From Thunnus maccoyii (taxonomy: Eukaryota; Chordata; Actinopteri; Scombriformes; Scombridae), in the NCBI RefSeq assembly GCF_910596095.1, contig NC_056553.1:16312725-16376724 (forward strand): a stretch of 64,000 nucleotides of DNA, read 5' to 3'. Each line of letters begins with the position of its first letter. The stretch's first letter is position 1. Below are positions 27,126 through 38,789 of the stretch, in pieces. The position numbers and the translations under genes are program-made. A model generated the notes under the pieces. That model saw only the letters and a list, made by a program, of their open reading frames with translations, had not been told where the DNA came from and did not search any database.

Positions 27126-27915
27126 TATATAGAAGATATGTCACATTAACATATTCAGCTGTGCTGAAAACTCCAACATGCTGACACATATCACCTCAAT
27201 ACAGCCACATCATAGAGAATGTTGTTAGTCTGAAGCTTCCTCAGCTGAAACTGCATATTGCATAACACAAAACTGTCCAACAAAAGCACATTAATTCATT
27301 CATTTTTAGTAATCAATAAATCTACATTAAGATTTTCTAAGTGCTATTCTAAAAGCAGAAATGTACTCACTTCCTATTACATGTCTCAATTGTCAATCAC
27401 AATACTATACGTGTGCCATGTGGTACAGTATTTCATTTAGTTATTTCTTTGATAAAGTCATTTTGGAGACAGTTTGAAGCCACACTGTTCTCTTCAATGT
27501 CAAAAACTATCCCACTGTCACACTTGAGCTAAACTGACTGCAGACATAAAGTGAGCCTATCAAGCTAACATCTTTAAAAGATAGACAATATCTGCACTCA
27601 AGATACAAAACCAACTAAACTAAGAATGCCCACTTCAGATAGTGAAAGTCAGTAAAAATACAGTTCAAAATTGTTTAAACATTTTTCAAATTCTGCAAAA
27701 AATACTGCCAGTGAATTCTAACAGTTTGTCATGTGGGTCAAAAATCTTTTGGACTATTCTGTACTTAAAGACATAAAATACTGTGCATCTTTTCCACAAC
27801 AGTAACAGTAACATTAATGTCTCTATAAAAGTGCTTAACAGTGCTGTTTGAATGATGATGTGTATACATACAGTAGCATACAATATGCTTCCCTGTATAG
27901 TTCATTTGCAGCTAT
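27126..27915. other. Probable 3' UTR and downstream region of the first RDH-like gene
   Basis: AT-rich sequence immediately downstream (minus strand) of the stop at 27916. No canonical AATAAA was found on that strand here, so the transcript end is not resolved. Confidence 0.4.
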
Positions 27916-30900
27916 TCACTGCCAGGTGATGCCAAGCATGTTGCAGCTGATGTCCCACAGTTTCTGAGCCAAATCATCATCAGAAGCAGTTCTTGAGCAG
28001 CTTGCGGGAGCACAGTCACTGAACACACATAAGGACAGAGAATGGCCATTACTCACTGTGTGCTCCATTGTGTTTGTTAAATAAGAATAAAATTGTTAAC
28101 TCTCAACTACATACAGTACAGCATGACCTTTTGTTTGTCAGCAGGTAGAAATACTGAGCAGCATGAAGCCAGCACACTTAAAGCACTTGTATAACCAATT
28201 GTCGGTTAGCTGAAATTCACTTTGTACCTGAAGTACCCTCCACTCTGACTCTCCAGGCCTGGCTGTACGGCACAGTAGATGGTGGTCTGCGCTCCCTCCA
28301 CTGTTGTCTTGGTGAAAACCCTGAAGATCTTCACTGCCACCTGGATACACTGGTGCTGGTGCCTCCACAGGTCAGACTGCACCACACCCGGGTGCAGAGA
28401 GAACACGCTCACCCCTGTACCTGCAACACGCATACAAGTATGTGCATAACCACCTACACACATATTCATGTCAACACATGCAAACAAGTTTTAGTTCGTA
28501 TCTGCATATTCTCCTATAATTTTACATACAATTCACACATAGTTCTGTGCAAAACATGCCTCTTGTTGAAAAAGTAGCTGTTTCAGTGACTGAGCATACA
28601 CCATTATATTTGTAAATTAAAATAGAATAGCCATATTAACTTTTTTACATTTTACCTTTAATGTCTTCTTCATCTGTTTGTTTCTGAGTTAAAATCATAA
28701 TGGACTCAGTTTTGGAAATTCCAGGTCTAGAGAATGAACTGACTCACTGCTGAGTTGTCATATTAAAGCAATTTCTTTCATTTCTTGGCCATTAAGCTAA
28801 AATAACAAAACAAAAGAACAATGGATTCAACAAAATGGCTCAGTCGTTTCCAGTGAAAATCAGATTCATATGTAATTGTTGTGCAACCTCAGAACAAGAA
28901 AAAAAAAACAATTTAACATGCACAAACACTTATGTGTGTTTGTGTGTTAAGTCGTTTATGCCTACATTGTGGCTAGAAGACAAATTAGTGAATCATACTT
29001 AAAACAAAAATCTGTAGTTAATTATTTACTTCTTTGTGACATGTACATAAGCGATTATTCCTTGAAAACTTCTCACCTTGCAATTGTTTCGCTAGTGAAC
29101 GTGCAAAGAGGACGTTCGCCAGCTTGCTCTGTCCGTAGGCCTTCATGGTATCGTAACTCCTTTCACTGTTGATGTCGTCCAGGTGAAGCCCAGTCCAGGT
29201 GTGGGCCACCGATGCCACAACAACAATACGGGCCGGGGCTGACCGCTTTATGAGGTCCAGCAGCAGGTAAGTCAACAGGAAGTGACCTTAGGAAAGTCAG
29301 GAGATATTTTAAGGTTATTGTCTCACACTCTCATACAGTGAGGTGACTACACCACCCTGTGATCAATTTATACACCGCAGGAGGTGTGATAATCCAATCT
29401 GGAGTATATCTGGAGTACAAGCATAAACAGATATGACTGGGTGATTCACCCACTGAACACAAAATAATTTGATACATTTCCTGTGCTGAGAAGTCGTGCA
29501 AAGAGAAAAAGAAGGAGGCTTTTAGTAGTTGATACTTTCACAACCAAATACATCCTCTGTTGGCATTTTTTCCTATTCAAATGTGAGAGGAGACATACAC
29601 TAGTGTGTCCTACTACCAGCCAATCACCAGAAACTGAAAAAAACACACCACATCATGTAATTTTTCATCAAAAAGACAGAATTACAGAGAGCTCCTATAA
29701 AGTGCACATTATGCACAGCTTTAATTTGCTTCTTACAGTTGTTTTGATTGTTATACTGTAGTTGTGTAGCTATTCCTGAAACATGCAGGGTCAAAGTTGT
29801 CTGATCTCTCTGTAACAGTTTTTGTAGTGGTCTCCTCTGATCTCTCGCCACGACCAGCGTTCTCACTCTCTATGCAGGGTTAAAGGTATACATCATGATA
29901 ATATTGCTGTATCTTTAGTTTGTGGTGTACTTTTGACTCCATGTGATTCTATGATGCTGATAAGATGGTCATAATGACCACACACGCACAGATGGAGTTG
30001 GCAAGCTGACTGAAAACAACTATTTGAAGTCTAACATAGAGAACATGTCATTCTTATCTTGATGTCCTGCATGTACAATTGGTGCAACTGCTTAATCTCT
30101 TTGCCTACTGTTTCTCACAAAACAATTCTCTTGTTTGCCAAACATTCAGCCTCATTATGAGCTCTATGGGTGGAAATTGCCACCCATAGAGCTGGCTAGA
30201 ATTGTCATCAACAACTCACTCTATCTAACAATTTATTCCTACTGATAGGATAAGTACAGTATCACAGTATGTCATTTCATACACCGACTAACTTGAGATA
30301 AAATGAAGCAATGGAAAATATTTGCAAAGACTGACTTTGTGTAGGATTCACAGTGCCACAACCGTCACATATGGAGGGACACTTTAGGGTTTGGTTTAAG
30401 TGTTTTTGTTCTCCCCACTATTGTTCTCTGTTTCCTGTTTTACTGTTGACTTAAGCCGAGTTTATCCCCATTGAAGGTACATATATACACGTAAAGGAAG
30501 TTCGTGGCTGTACACATATATATGTGTATGTGTATGTATTTGTGTGTGTGTGTGCGCATATGTGTGTGGGTGACCATGCTCAAGCACAGCGTGTTCTTGT
30601 CTCTGTCAGCCTGTGACAAAAATACCACCGAGGAAAAGATCATTTGGAAGAATGCCATGGTCCAATACATGGGAAATACTGACAGCTTGAAGAAAACAGT
30701 AACTCTGGTTCATTTTCCTAGCTGATATGTTGGTCAGCTTGGTTGTACATGTTCTGTGCAGCTTGTTAATACCACAAAATATGTCAAATAAAAACACTCA
30801 AAGATAGACTGTAAAATAATTTAACTTCCAAAATGACTTACCCAAATGATTGACTCCTAACTGCATTTCAAACCCATCAGCAGTCTTGGAGTAGGGACAC

Positions 30901-32909
30901 ATCATGATGCCTGCATTGTTTATCAGGATATTCACTTGTTTCTCCTCTAAAAAGAACATTGCAATATAGTGAAGAGTTAGTCAAAATATTTCCCAGAAAC
31001 ATCAACGTATGTGCAGTACAGTAATGACCATACAAGAGCTGATATCCTCCCCCTCTGAATCTGCCCCGCATGAGTCTAAAAAATACTTTTTGAGTTGTGA
31101 AGCAAGCAAATCTGCCAACCAAATACATTAATCATCAAAAAAATAATGATATCAATGGTCTGTTAGCTACCTTTGTTGATGATTTCAGCAAAGGCTCTAA
31201 TAGACCTGGTGTCAGACAGATCCAGTTTCCTGATAACCACGTTCTCATTTCCTGTGTCTTCCAAAATGTCCGACCTGGCCTCCTCTGCCCTCTCCAGGTC
31301 CCTGCACGCCATGATGATACGTGCACCTGAGAAACAAGGGAGAATGGTTGAGATAATATATTTCAAGTTGCATCCACAGTACAGTGCGAGTTGCAAGTGT
31401 CCATAATAGACTGGGGACATAAGAATCACTAAGAATAAGCAAGTATACAGAAGATGGACAGCTGGACATGTGAGCTCTGTTATTGTTTTAGTTGAGGCTT
31501 TAAATTTGTGCTGCAATTCAATCATGACAAATCACAGTACAAAGATAACAGATATTTTTACAGCTTTTCCGTTATACCATTCATATAAACTCATATATTA
31601 AGGTAAATATTCTTTTAATCCTTCACAGCTTATTACCTCAAAAGTACTAAAGCTTTCCTCATTTGCAGGCATCCAGAGCTACACATGTTAATTAAAGTGG
31701 AAGTACCTAAATCTCTCAGTGTACTTCTGATCATCCTCTAATGTTTTCTGAACTCACTCAGCATCTCATTTAGCCAACCGCTCCGCTCACATGAGCACAA
31801 GTCCCTCTCAACTCTCCCATTCTCATTCGCCTCTGACGCAAATTACGATGCATTCTCCTTAATGAGCCCAGAAAGGGGCCTTTGAGGAGACACACACACA
31901 CACTCACTCCCTCTCTCACCCACAGACACACAAAAACACGCATGCATACCCACACAAACTCACAAATAGACAGACAACTCCCCCCCCACCCCCACCACCT
32001 CAACACCACACACTCACACACACACACACACATACAAAATAGCAGCAGTGCACAGCAATTATGGAGGAGGAGAGCCATTAATCAGTTGGAGCATAGCGTC
32101 TGTATCCCATCACAGTGTCTTTGTTTCTCTCCTGCTGTTCCCATGTGGGAAAACCCAATTGTTCCCACATTTCTGCGGTAGCCAAGTTCACTCAGTCAAA
32201 TAAAACAGTAAACAAACTGCGAGAACGGAGGGTTACACTGAGTCAAGTTAAAGATCATCCATCAGATGATTACACAGTGTCATGCATGTATAAATAATGT
32301 CAGTGTGCAAATAGGGGCAAAATGCAAATAATGACATGAGTCATGCCTGCACATATTGTGAAAATTCAAACATTTATTAATATGTAATTATGATAGCACC
32401 CCCTCATTTCAATAATCAAACATCAACTTTTTTCATGGATGAGTAATATGCATATTTCATTTTCAGTAATATGCATATTTCATTTTCAGTAATATGCATA
32501 TTTCACTTGGTCAACATGGTAAATGCACCTAAAAAACAAAGGTTGAGATTCAGTTTGATATCCCTGGTAGGATGCTGTGCCCGAGGGCAACCGACTTTTC
32601 TCACAAATCTCTAAGCAAATCTAATTATGTTGTCATCAGTGTATTACATAATCCCATTTACTGAAAGGTGATGCCGTAATTTGACAGAGAATTCTCCAGA
32701 AACAAGAACCACAGTGTTATTACTTTCCTCTGGCAGTGATCATTCTTTCTGTCATATCTTTGGGTTTTTTTTGTTTTTTTTACTTTTCATATCTCTCATG
32801 TTGTTCTGTATCAATATTAATTTTATTTCATGTTTTATTTGTTGGTCACATATGACAAAACATGATCCCTGCTTGCCCTCAAAGCAAATTTTTGAACATG
32901 TATGTAAAA

Positions 32910-32951
<42 letters not shown>

Positions 32952-34563
32952 TGCATGGTGGTTGTTTTCCAAAAGAGGAGGTAGATGCCATGCTGAGCCT
33001 CTCGAGTGCAGCCGAATGAACAAACTGAATCATGTATGCAGAACCAGTTTTCATATCACACACGCTGCATGTGTGTGTGTGTGTGTGTGTGTGCGTGTGT
33101 GCACTGCTGGGTGCACCCTCCCATCTCTCTTTTGTTGCCTGTCTGGCTCGGGAGGGGAGCAGACCCTCACAATGCTCCCTCTGTCCCCTTGATGCCTCGT
33201 CTGTCTTCCCTCACTGCTATTTGTCTTTCACTCAGTTGGTGAAGTGTTAAGCAAAACGCTGCTCATGCTTTTGGTCAACACAAATTCCTATCTGCCTCTG
33301 GTATTAGTTGTGGGATGGATGCATTCTTGAAAATTAATAAAATATATGTAAAAGGTTAAATTAGCTATAAGGAAGTAATAAAATCGCTTGACGATAGAGA
33401 ATAAACAAGAAGACTCATATAGGTTAAGTTAGAAACAGCTTGATTTTCCCACTAAAAGCTGCATATATAATCACATTGAATAAGTGCACAAGTAAGCAGG
33501 ATTCTACGGTGGAGGTCTGAGGACAGAGGGCCCAGTTAAAGATCATGCTTTATAGCTTTAAACCACTCAAGCATTAGGAGCTCTTAATTCCATGGAAAGG
33601 AGTGGAATGTGTAAGTCAGAGTTAGAAAGTTTGTGAAAAAGGAAGAAAAAAAAAGTGGGAAAAAAAAACCCAACAAAGACACAAGAACAAGTCAATAAGA
33701 CTGAGCCAGAAATAGAGTGAGACAGATGGGAGACAGATAGCCAATTAAACACACAGCTGGACAGACAAGTGTGTGCAGTACCTCTTCCTGCCAGGTCTCT
33801 GGCTGTCTCTTTGCCAATACCAGTATTGGCTCCGGTGATGATGACTGTTTTCCCATCTAACCTGTCCTCAGATGACCAGCGGTTACAACAACACACACTC
33901 CTGGAAAAACACACACAACTAGTCAAACATCAGAAAATAAAATCCCCCACGTTGTAAAGAAAAACACATATTCATAACTGTATCATTTTGTCCATGTTTC
34001 TAATCATTACTGGCACTGCTGCTCATGATTTACTTGCATAAAACGTGTCACAGCACTGTTTTGATCTTTAGTGAGATTTTCCACAAAAGTGAAGAAATTT
34101 TTGGAACCACTGTGACAAAAGCATGCTGAAAATTCATCCATAGTTACAGTGACTCTTTCACAAAAACTACTGAAGGAATTCAAAATACATTTTGTGTTTG
34201 ATTAAAGCACGTATTAGTGTTTGCTATTTCCTGTACATACAATATTCATGTTGCCTGATTATGAACTGGGTGCGTTAAATACCTGGATATTTTCCTGCAA
34301 GAATATAAGGATCAATCACACATGCAGTGGAGTGGTTACAGCTTTTTTAATTAGTTCGCATAACAATGTTTTATCAGCACAGAAAAAAAAAACTGGTTCG
34401 ACTAATAGTAAGATTTTTACACACATCTAATCTAGTGCCAAATCTGGTGGCACGGTGTGGTGTAATCTACTTAAAATTCCTGTTATTAATAGAGCAAACC
34501 ACCCAATCTTTGCTTTTTGTTACCGCTCCTATTTTTTTTTTCCTTTTCCTACCTGCAGTACAT
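27916..34563 (-). CDS. RDH12-like short-chain dehydrogenase, copy A (complete, 7 exons)
   Basis: Predicted NADP(H)-dependent oxidoreductase of the RDH11/12/13 branch of the SDR family; relatives interconvert retinol and retinal and reduce lipid aldehydes at the ER. Coding exons: 34553-34563, 33782-33900, 31171-31326, 30842-30946, 29077-29286, 28228-28420, 27916-28018. All join in phase with GT-AG sites to give 298 aa. Visible motifs: TGANTGIG cofactor loop (26-33), NNAG (105-108), catalytic Ser156 in ASVAH, and Tyr181/Lys185 in [15 protein letters not shown] follows. It closely resembles what I recall of fish rdh12l. The N-terminus [12 protein letters not shown] is short, has no membrane helix of the human RDH12 kind, and carries four Cys that could be acylated. 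The usual NVSS is VVAS, but the aligned catalytic Ser is kept. Copy B lies 1 kb upstream in the same orientation. Confidence 0.92.
30160..30193. repeat. Perfect 14-bp inverted repeat (hairpin)
   Basis: AGCTCTATGGGTGG (30160-30173) is followed after six bases by its exact complement CCACCCATAGAGCT (30180-30193). It lies in intron 4 of RDH copy A. No larger inverted structure surrounds it. Confidence 0.9.
32442..32506. repeat. 23-bp tandem repeat, 2.8 copies
   Basis: The unit AGTAATATGCATATTTCATT plus TTC is repeated at 32442, 32465 and 32488 with no mismatch until the third copy ends. Each unit contains the palindrome ATATGCATAT. It lies in intron 2 of RDH copy A. Confidence 0.95.
32912..32949. 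repeat. (AC)n microsatellite
   Basis: AC dinucleotide run of about 19 units in intron 2 of RDH copy A. Confidence 0.95.
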
Positions 34564-34639
34564 CCTTCCTCAAAGAGCAACAACAAATTTCCACCTCAGG
34601 ACCAGTGAGACACTTCAGCAGAGAGAAATGCACAATGTG

Positions 34640-34760
34640 GCTCTTTCAGTCTTCACAACAGTTCATCAATTGGTGTCGTGCTTGTCATCTCTCTCCCCCG
34701 CCCCGCCGCGTTTGTCATTACAATATCGTTGCTGGGCCAATCAGGAGCGAGCTGCAACTT
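34640..34760 (-). promoter_or_regulatory. Candidate promoter of RDH copy A
   Basis: A small CpG-bearing block lies 80-200 bp upstream of the copy A ATG. It holds a GC-box-like CCCCCGCCCCGCC (34695-34707) and a CCAAT pentamer (34737-34741, plus strand). No TATA box is evident. Position and composition fit a promoter; the start site is inferred. Confidence 0.4.
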
Positions 34761-34799
34761 CCAGGCTGGGGAAACAGGAGGCTCTCCTGCTGCCTCCTG

Positions 34800-35529
34800 C
34801 TGTCGGAGAAACACAAGTTATGAGCTGAGCTGCCCCAAGAGAGTGGTACAAAATCTCAAGCATGCCAAACATACCTGCATGTTTGGAAAGTATAGATATA
34901 AAAACAATACAAAACCATAAGATGATATAAATAAATGCTTAATTTACTATTACTAGAAGAATATGTCGAAATCCAGCAACAGTAGTAGCAGTTGACTATG
35001 GTGTATTGCAATATTGCTTTATGGCCACTTGAGGTCCTCCCAGGTCAGATGGACCATGCTACTAAATGCCTAATCCAGTCATGAGGATTTCCAAAATTAG
35101 CTATGCTGTAAAAATAAATAAATAAATAAATGAAAAATAATTATAATATGTTGCAAATATACCGAATGACTCATTTAGACATCTGACAGACATCTGAGTT
35201 AAAGAATAAAACATGAGAATAATCATCAGTTTGGGATATCAGTGGTATTTTTTTATTATTAGAATCAGCATTCATTTCCATTACTCATCTATTAGCATCT
35301 CAGCCTTTCCGACTTTTACCGTTTCAGCTCCAAATAAGGTCTGTTTTTGATATTCTGTGTGCCTGCTTACACAGTTCATGTCCATCACATACATAACATT
35401 CTCAGCATTGAGTAAAACTTAGAAGCATGCGTTTTATAATTTGTAGTATTAAGGGTATCACTGTACACACACATGCACATGCATATATTGCTTCATAACA
35501 TGCAGAGGAGCGTATTTAAGTCCGTGAGT
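34800..35529. other. Short intergenic interval between the two RDH-like genes
   Basis: AT-rich, no exon. It contains AATAAA on the minus strand at 35252-35257 (plus strand TTTATT), about 275 bp after the copy B stop, the likely polyadenylation signal of copy B, and a short (AAAT)n run near 35110. Confidence 0.5.
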
Positions 35530-37364
35530 TCATCTCCAGCGGATGCCGAGCAGGTGGCAGCTCACAGCCCACAGTTTTAAGGCAGTGCCGTCATCCTGAG
35601 CTGCCCTGGAGCTTTCTGTAATGGCACAGTCCCTGAAAGGAAAAAGGAAAGGAAAGGAAAGATTGAGTCATTACCTCATATGCATGGTATAAATTTGAGT
35701 TTAAAGTGCTTCTCTTTATCTAATCCTTCTCCATTGTGATTTGTACAGAATAAATAAGGGAGATCAATGATGAAGAATCCTACTAAGTGCCAACAAAACA
35801 CTTTTTGCATCTGACATCTTTTCAAGAAGGCTATTATTGTCATTACTTAAAGTACACTGGCATTATTGTTCCAATGTGTGTTGCGATGCTGCTTCTTCTG
35901 TTTTCACATCCTAAGTGGCTTTGGGCAGCTGATTTGACTCATTTGAGAATTTGCTGCTTGTGTAATAACACCACAGACTCACTTGTAGTATCCTCCTGTG
36001 AGCAGCTGGTTCTCAGGAGTTACGGTGCAGTAGATGATGCTGTAGGCTCCCTCTGCCGAAGTCTTTAGCAGAAAACCGAAGGTTTTGAATATGTCGACAA
36101 GGGGCTGCCTTATGTGCCTTGTTATTTCAGTGTTCACCATGCCAGGGTCCACCGAGTAAGCCATCACACCTACAACTGGAAGCAATGGGATGAACTGAGC
36201 ACAGAGCTGAGACCACGAACTGAATTTCTTTCAGATGGGTCGATGTGGACGCCAACTTCTCAAAACCTTGAATGCTTTTCTATCTTATTATATTGTTAAT
36301 ATTGTTTTGTTCAAAAGAAAACCCCAGACAACAACCTAACAATTATCAAACACTGATTACATAATGCAGCAAATTTAAACAACAAAATGATTTAGCTTAT
36401 TATCAGAACCCCTGATACAATAATTACATATGAATAAAATCCACACGTTGGTAAGTTGATGATAACAAATGACAATAAAACAAAATAATTTACTCGTACT
36501 GTTATTACCTCTGTGGAAATTGATAGTAAGATTAATAGTGAGACACACAGACAAGGTGTGATAAGTAGAGCAATAATTATTTCTTTAAAGACTGGTTTTT
36601 TTTTCTATAAACATGTTGTTCCTTGCTCTGTTTCTTGCTCACAGCGGTTGTGGTTGAGGCATGAGACTCTCACACGGGCTTAAGATGCAGATCCATTTTT
36701 TTATGTACAGCGAGAGAGACAGAGAGGCATAGAAAGAGACATAAAGACAAGCATACATAGTGCATAATCTCACTCTCTCTCTCTCACACACACACACACC
36801 CTATGTACCCTCAGTCCTTTTGGCCAGCTCTCTGGTAAACAGTACGTTGGCCAGCTTGCTCTGTGCATAGGCCCTGACAGGGTGGTAGTCCTTCTCACCG
36901 CTCAGGTCATCGAACTGGATCTTGCCCATGAAGTGAGCTGATGACGACACGTTGATGACCCGGGATGGGGCAGAGTGCTTGAGCAAGTCAAGTAGCAGGA
37001 AAGTCAGGAAGAAATGACCTGGAGAGGGTGAGAGTGTGTGAGAAGATTAGAAGAATATGATCATTTGTTCTAGTGCTGCAGGGTAAAAAGTAATGAGGGC
37101 AGTTGGCAGAGACCCAAAAAAACTCTGTAGTTATTTTAATCAAAAACAGGCCCCAAATTTCCTTGCCAAACCTGCTGTATTTCTTCAACATTTTCATCTC
37201 GTACCCAAGTGATTGACTCCAAACTGCATCTCATATCCATCCACTGTCATGGCGTGAGGACAAATCGCCACTCCTGCATTGTTAATCAGGTAGTGAAGAG
37301 CCTTCTCAGCTGGAAAACAAAATCCATGTTTTTTAATCTTTAAAAGATGGATTACAATCATGTA

Positions 37365-37395
<31 letters not shown>

Positions 37396-38585
37396 ATGTG
37401 CCACCCACTGTTGTAAATATTCTCAGCAAACAGGCAGATCGATTTGGTGTCAGACAGATCCAGTTGCCTGGCGACAACCTTGGCTCCCTTCACCTCCCTC
37501 ATGATGTCTCGAGCCGCTTGCTCTCCTTTTGCCATGTCTCTGCATGCCAAAATCACCCGTGCCCCTAGAGAGATTATTACCTCTTAATAGGGGAAGTGTG
37601 TGTTTGCATGTACATGCATGCTGAAATTTGAACAAGGTAAGGTGGTGATCTTACTTTTTAAACATTTATCTTCGTCTCAGTGTTTACAAGTGGCGGTATT
37701 CTCTGGTCTCATATGTATTTAACTATCTTTTATTAAAACCAGCAATGGTTATGCTTCTGAACATTATTCATTTCAATACATTCAACAGTTTATTGCTTAA
37801 GCCACTTCATCATATGAGTTATCCTTGCAGGAATTAGGCTTAAAATATTTCCACACAGGTAATCTGAGTCACACTGAAAGAAGAATTTGTCAGAAATAAT
37901 AAGAGCCTCAGCATTCATTTTTTTCTGTCTTTCTTGCCTCTGCTAGCCAGGTCTTTAGCTGTTTCTTTGCCTATTCCTGTGTTGGCACCCGTTACTATAG
38001 CTGTCTTCCCCTCCAGATGCACATCTGAAGACCACTTGGGGATAATCAGAGACCTGAGGGGTTAGAAGCGATTAGAAGAGAGTTAAGGGGAATGTTGACA
38101 CCAAACACAATGTTGAAACCCAATTTTACCTACTAAAAAAGTAAGTAAGCATCACTGTTTATGCAACATGTTGGTATAAACATACAGCAACGAAATTACA
38201 AGGTGGGTGAGGTTTACCACATAATACAAAACTGTGAATGTCAGAATCCACAGTCATCATATTATAAGACCTTAAAGGTCATAGGTTTTGAATTGACTTG
38301 GCAACTTAAGTTATATTTCAGTTTCTGTCTGAACTGACTTGAAGTAGCAATTTCCTTCAGCTAGTACTCAAAGCGGCATGAATAAAAGGCTTTTGTTTGT
38401 TTGTTTTCCCAGATTCTTTTTGGTTTATATGTGGCATTTGGTTCTAAAACAACATTGTATTCCTAAAACACTTCAACAAATCTTTAAAATTCAAAGTTCT
38501 GTTACAGGTAGAATGTTACTAATTATCCTCTTTATTTCTGGTGGTGATGTCTTAAATGAGAAGACTCTTACCTGACTGCTTGCAT
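35530..38585 (-). CDS. RDH12-like short-chain dehydrogenase, copy B (complete, 7 exons)
   Basis: Second predicted SDR oxidoreductase of the RDH11/12/13 branch, 298 aa. Coding exons: 38572-38585, 37938-38053, 37409-37564, 37205-37309, 36809-37018, 35983-36175, 35530-35632. Exons 3-7 are 156, 105, 210, 193 and 103 bp, identical to copy A, so the pair arose by tandem duplication. Motifs: TGANTGIG (26-33), NNAG (105-108), catalytic Ser156 in NVSSSAH, Tyr181/Lys185 in YAQSK. The N-terminus [14 protein letters not shown] resembles the fish rdh12l start I recall and lacks a clear membrane anchor. Two oddities: the exon 2 donor is AG|GCAAGA, a GC-AG intron, and the usual HPG after the catalytic core is DPG ([10 protein letters not shown]). 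The substrate cannot be read from the sequence. Confidence 0.9.
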
Positions 38586-38735
38586 TTCGGTAGTTGATGA
38601 CACAAAATGATCCTCCACAAATTTGTGAGGCCCCTTATTTCCTAAATGCTGCTTCAAGACCGAGGTCTGGAGATGTGGCAGAGAGGAAGACACGGAAATC
38701 AAAGAGAGAAGAACGACAGCCTCACTGTATTGGAC

Positions 38736-38741
38736 CTTATA
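38736..38741 (-). promoter_or_regulatory. Weak TATA-like box upstream of RDH copy B
   Basis: The minus strand reads TATAAG here, 150 bp upstream of the copy B ATG, a suitable distance for a short 5' UTR. The match is imperfect and has no other support. Confidence 0.25.
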
Positions 38742-38789
38742 ATGGTTATATGTCAGGAAGTCAGTATTAGACACAAATCCTCCTCTGTT

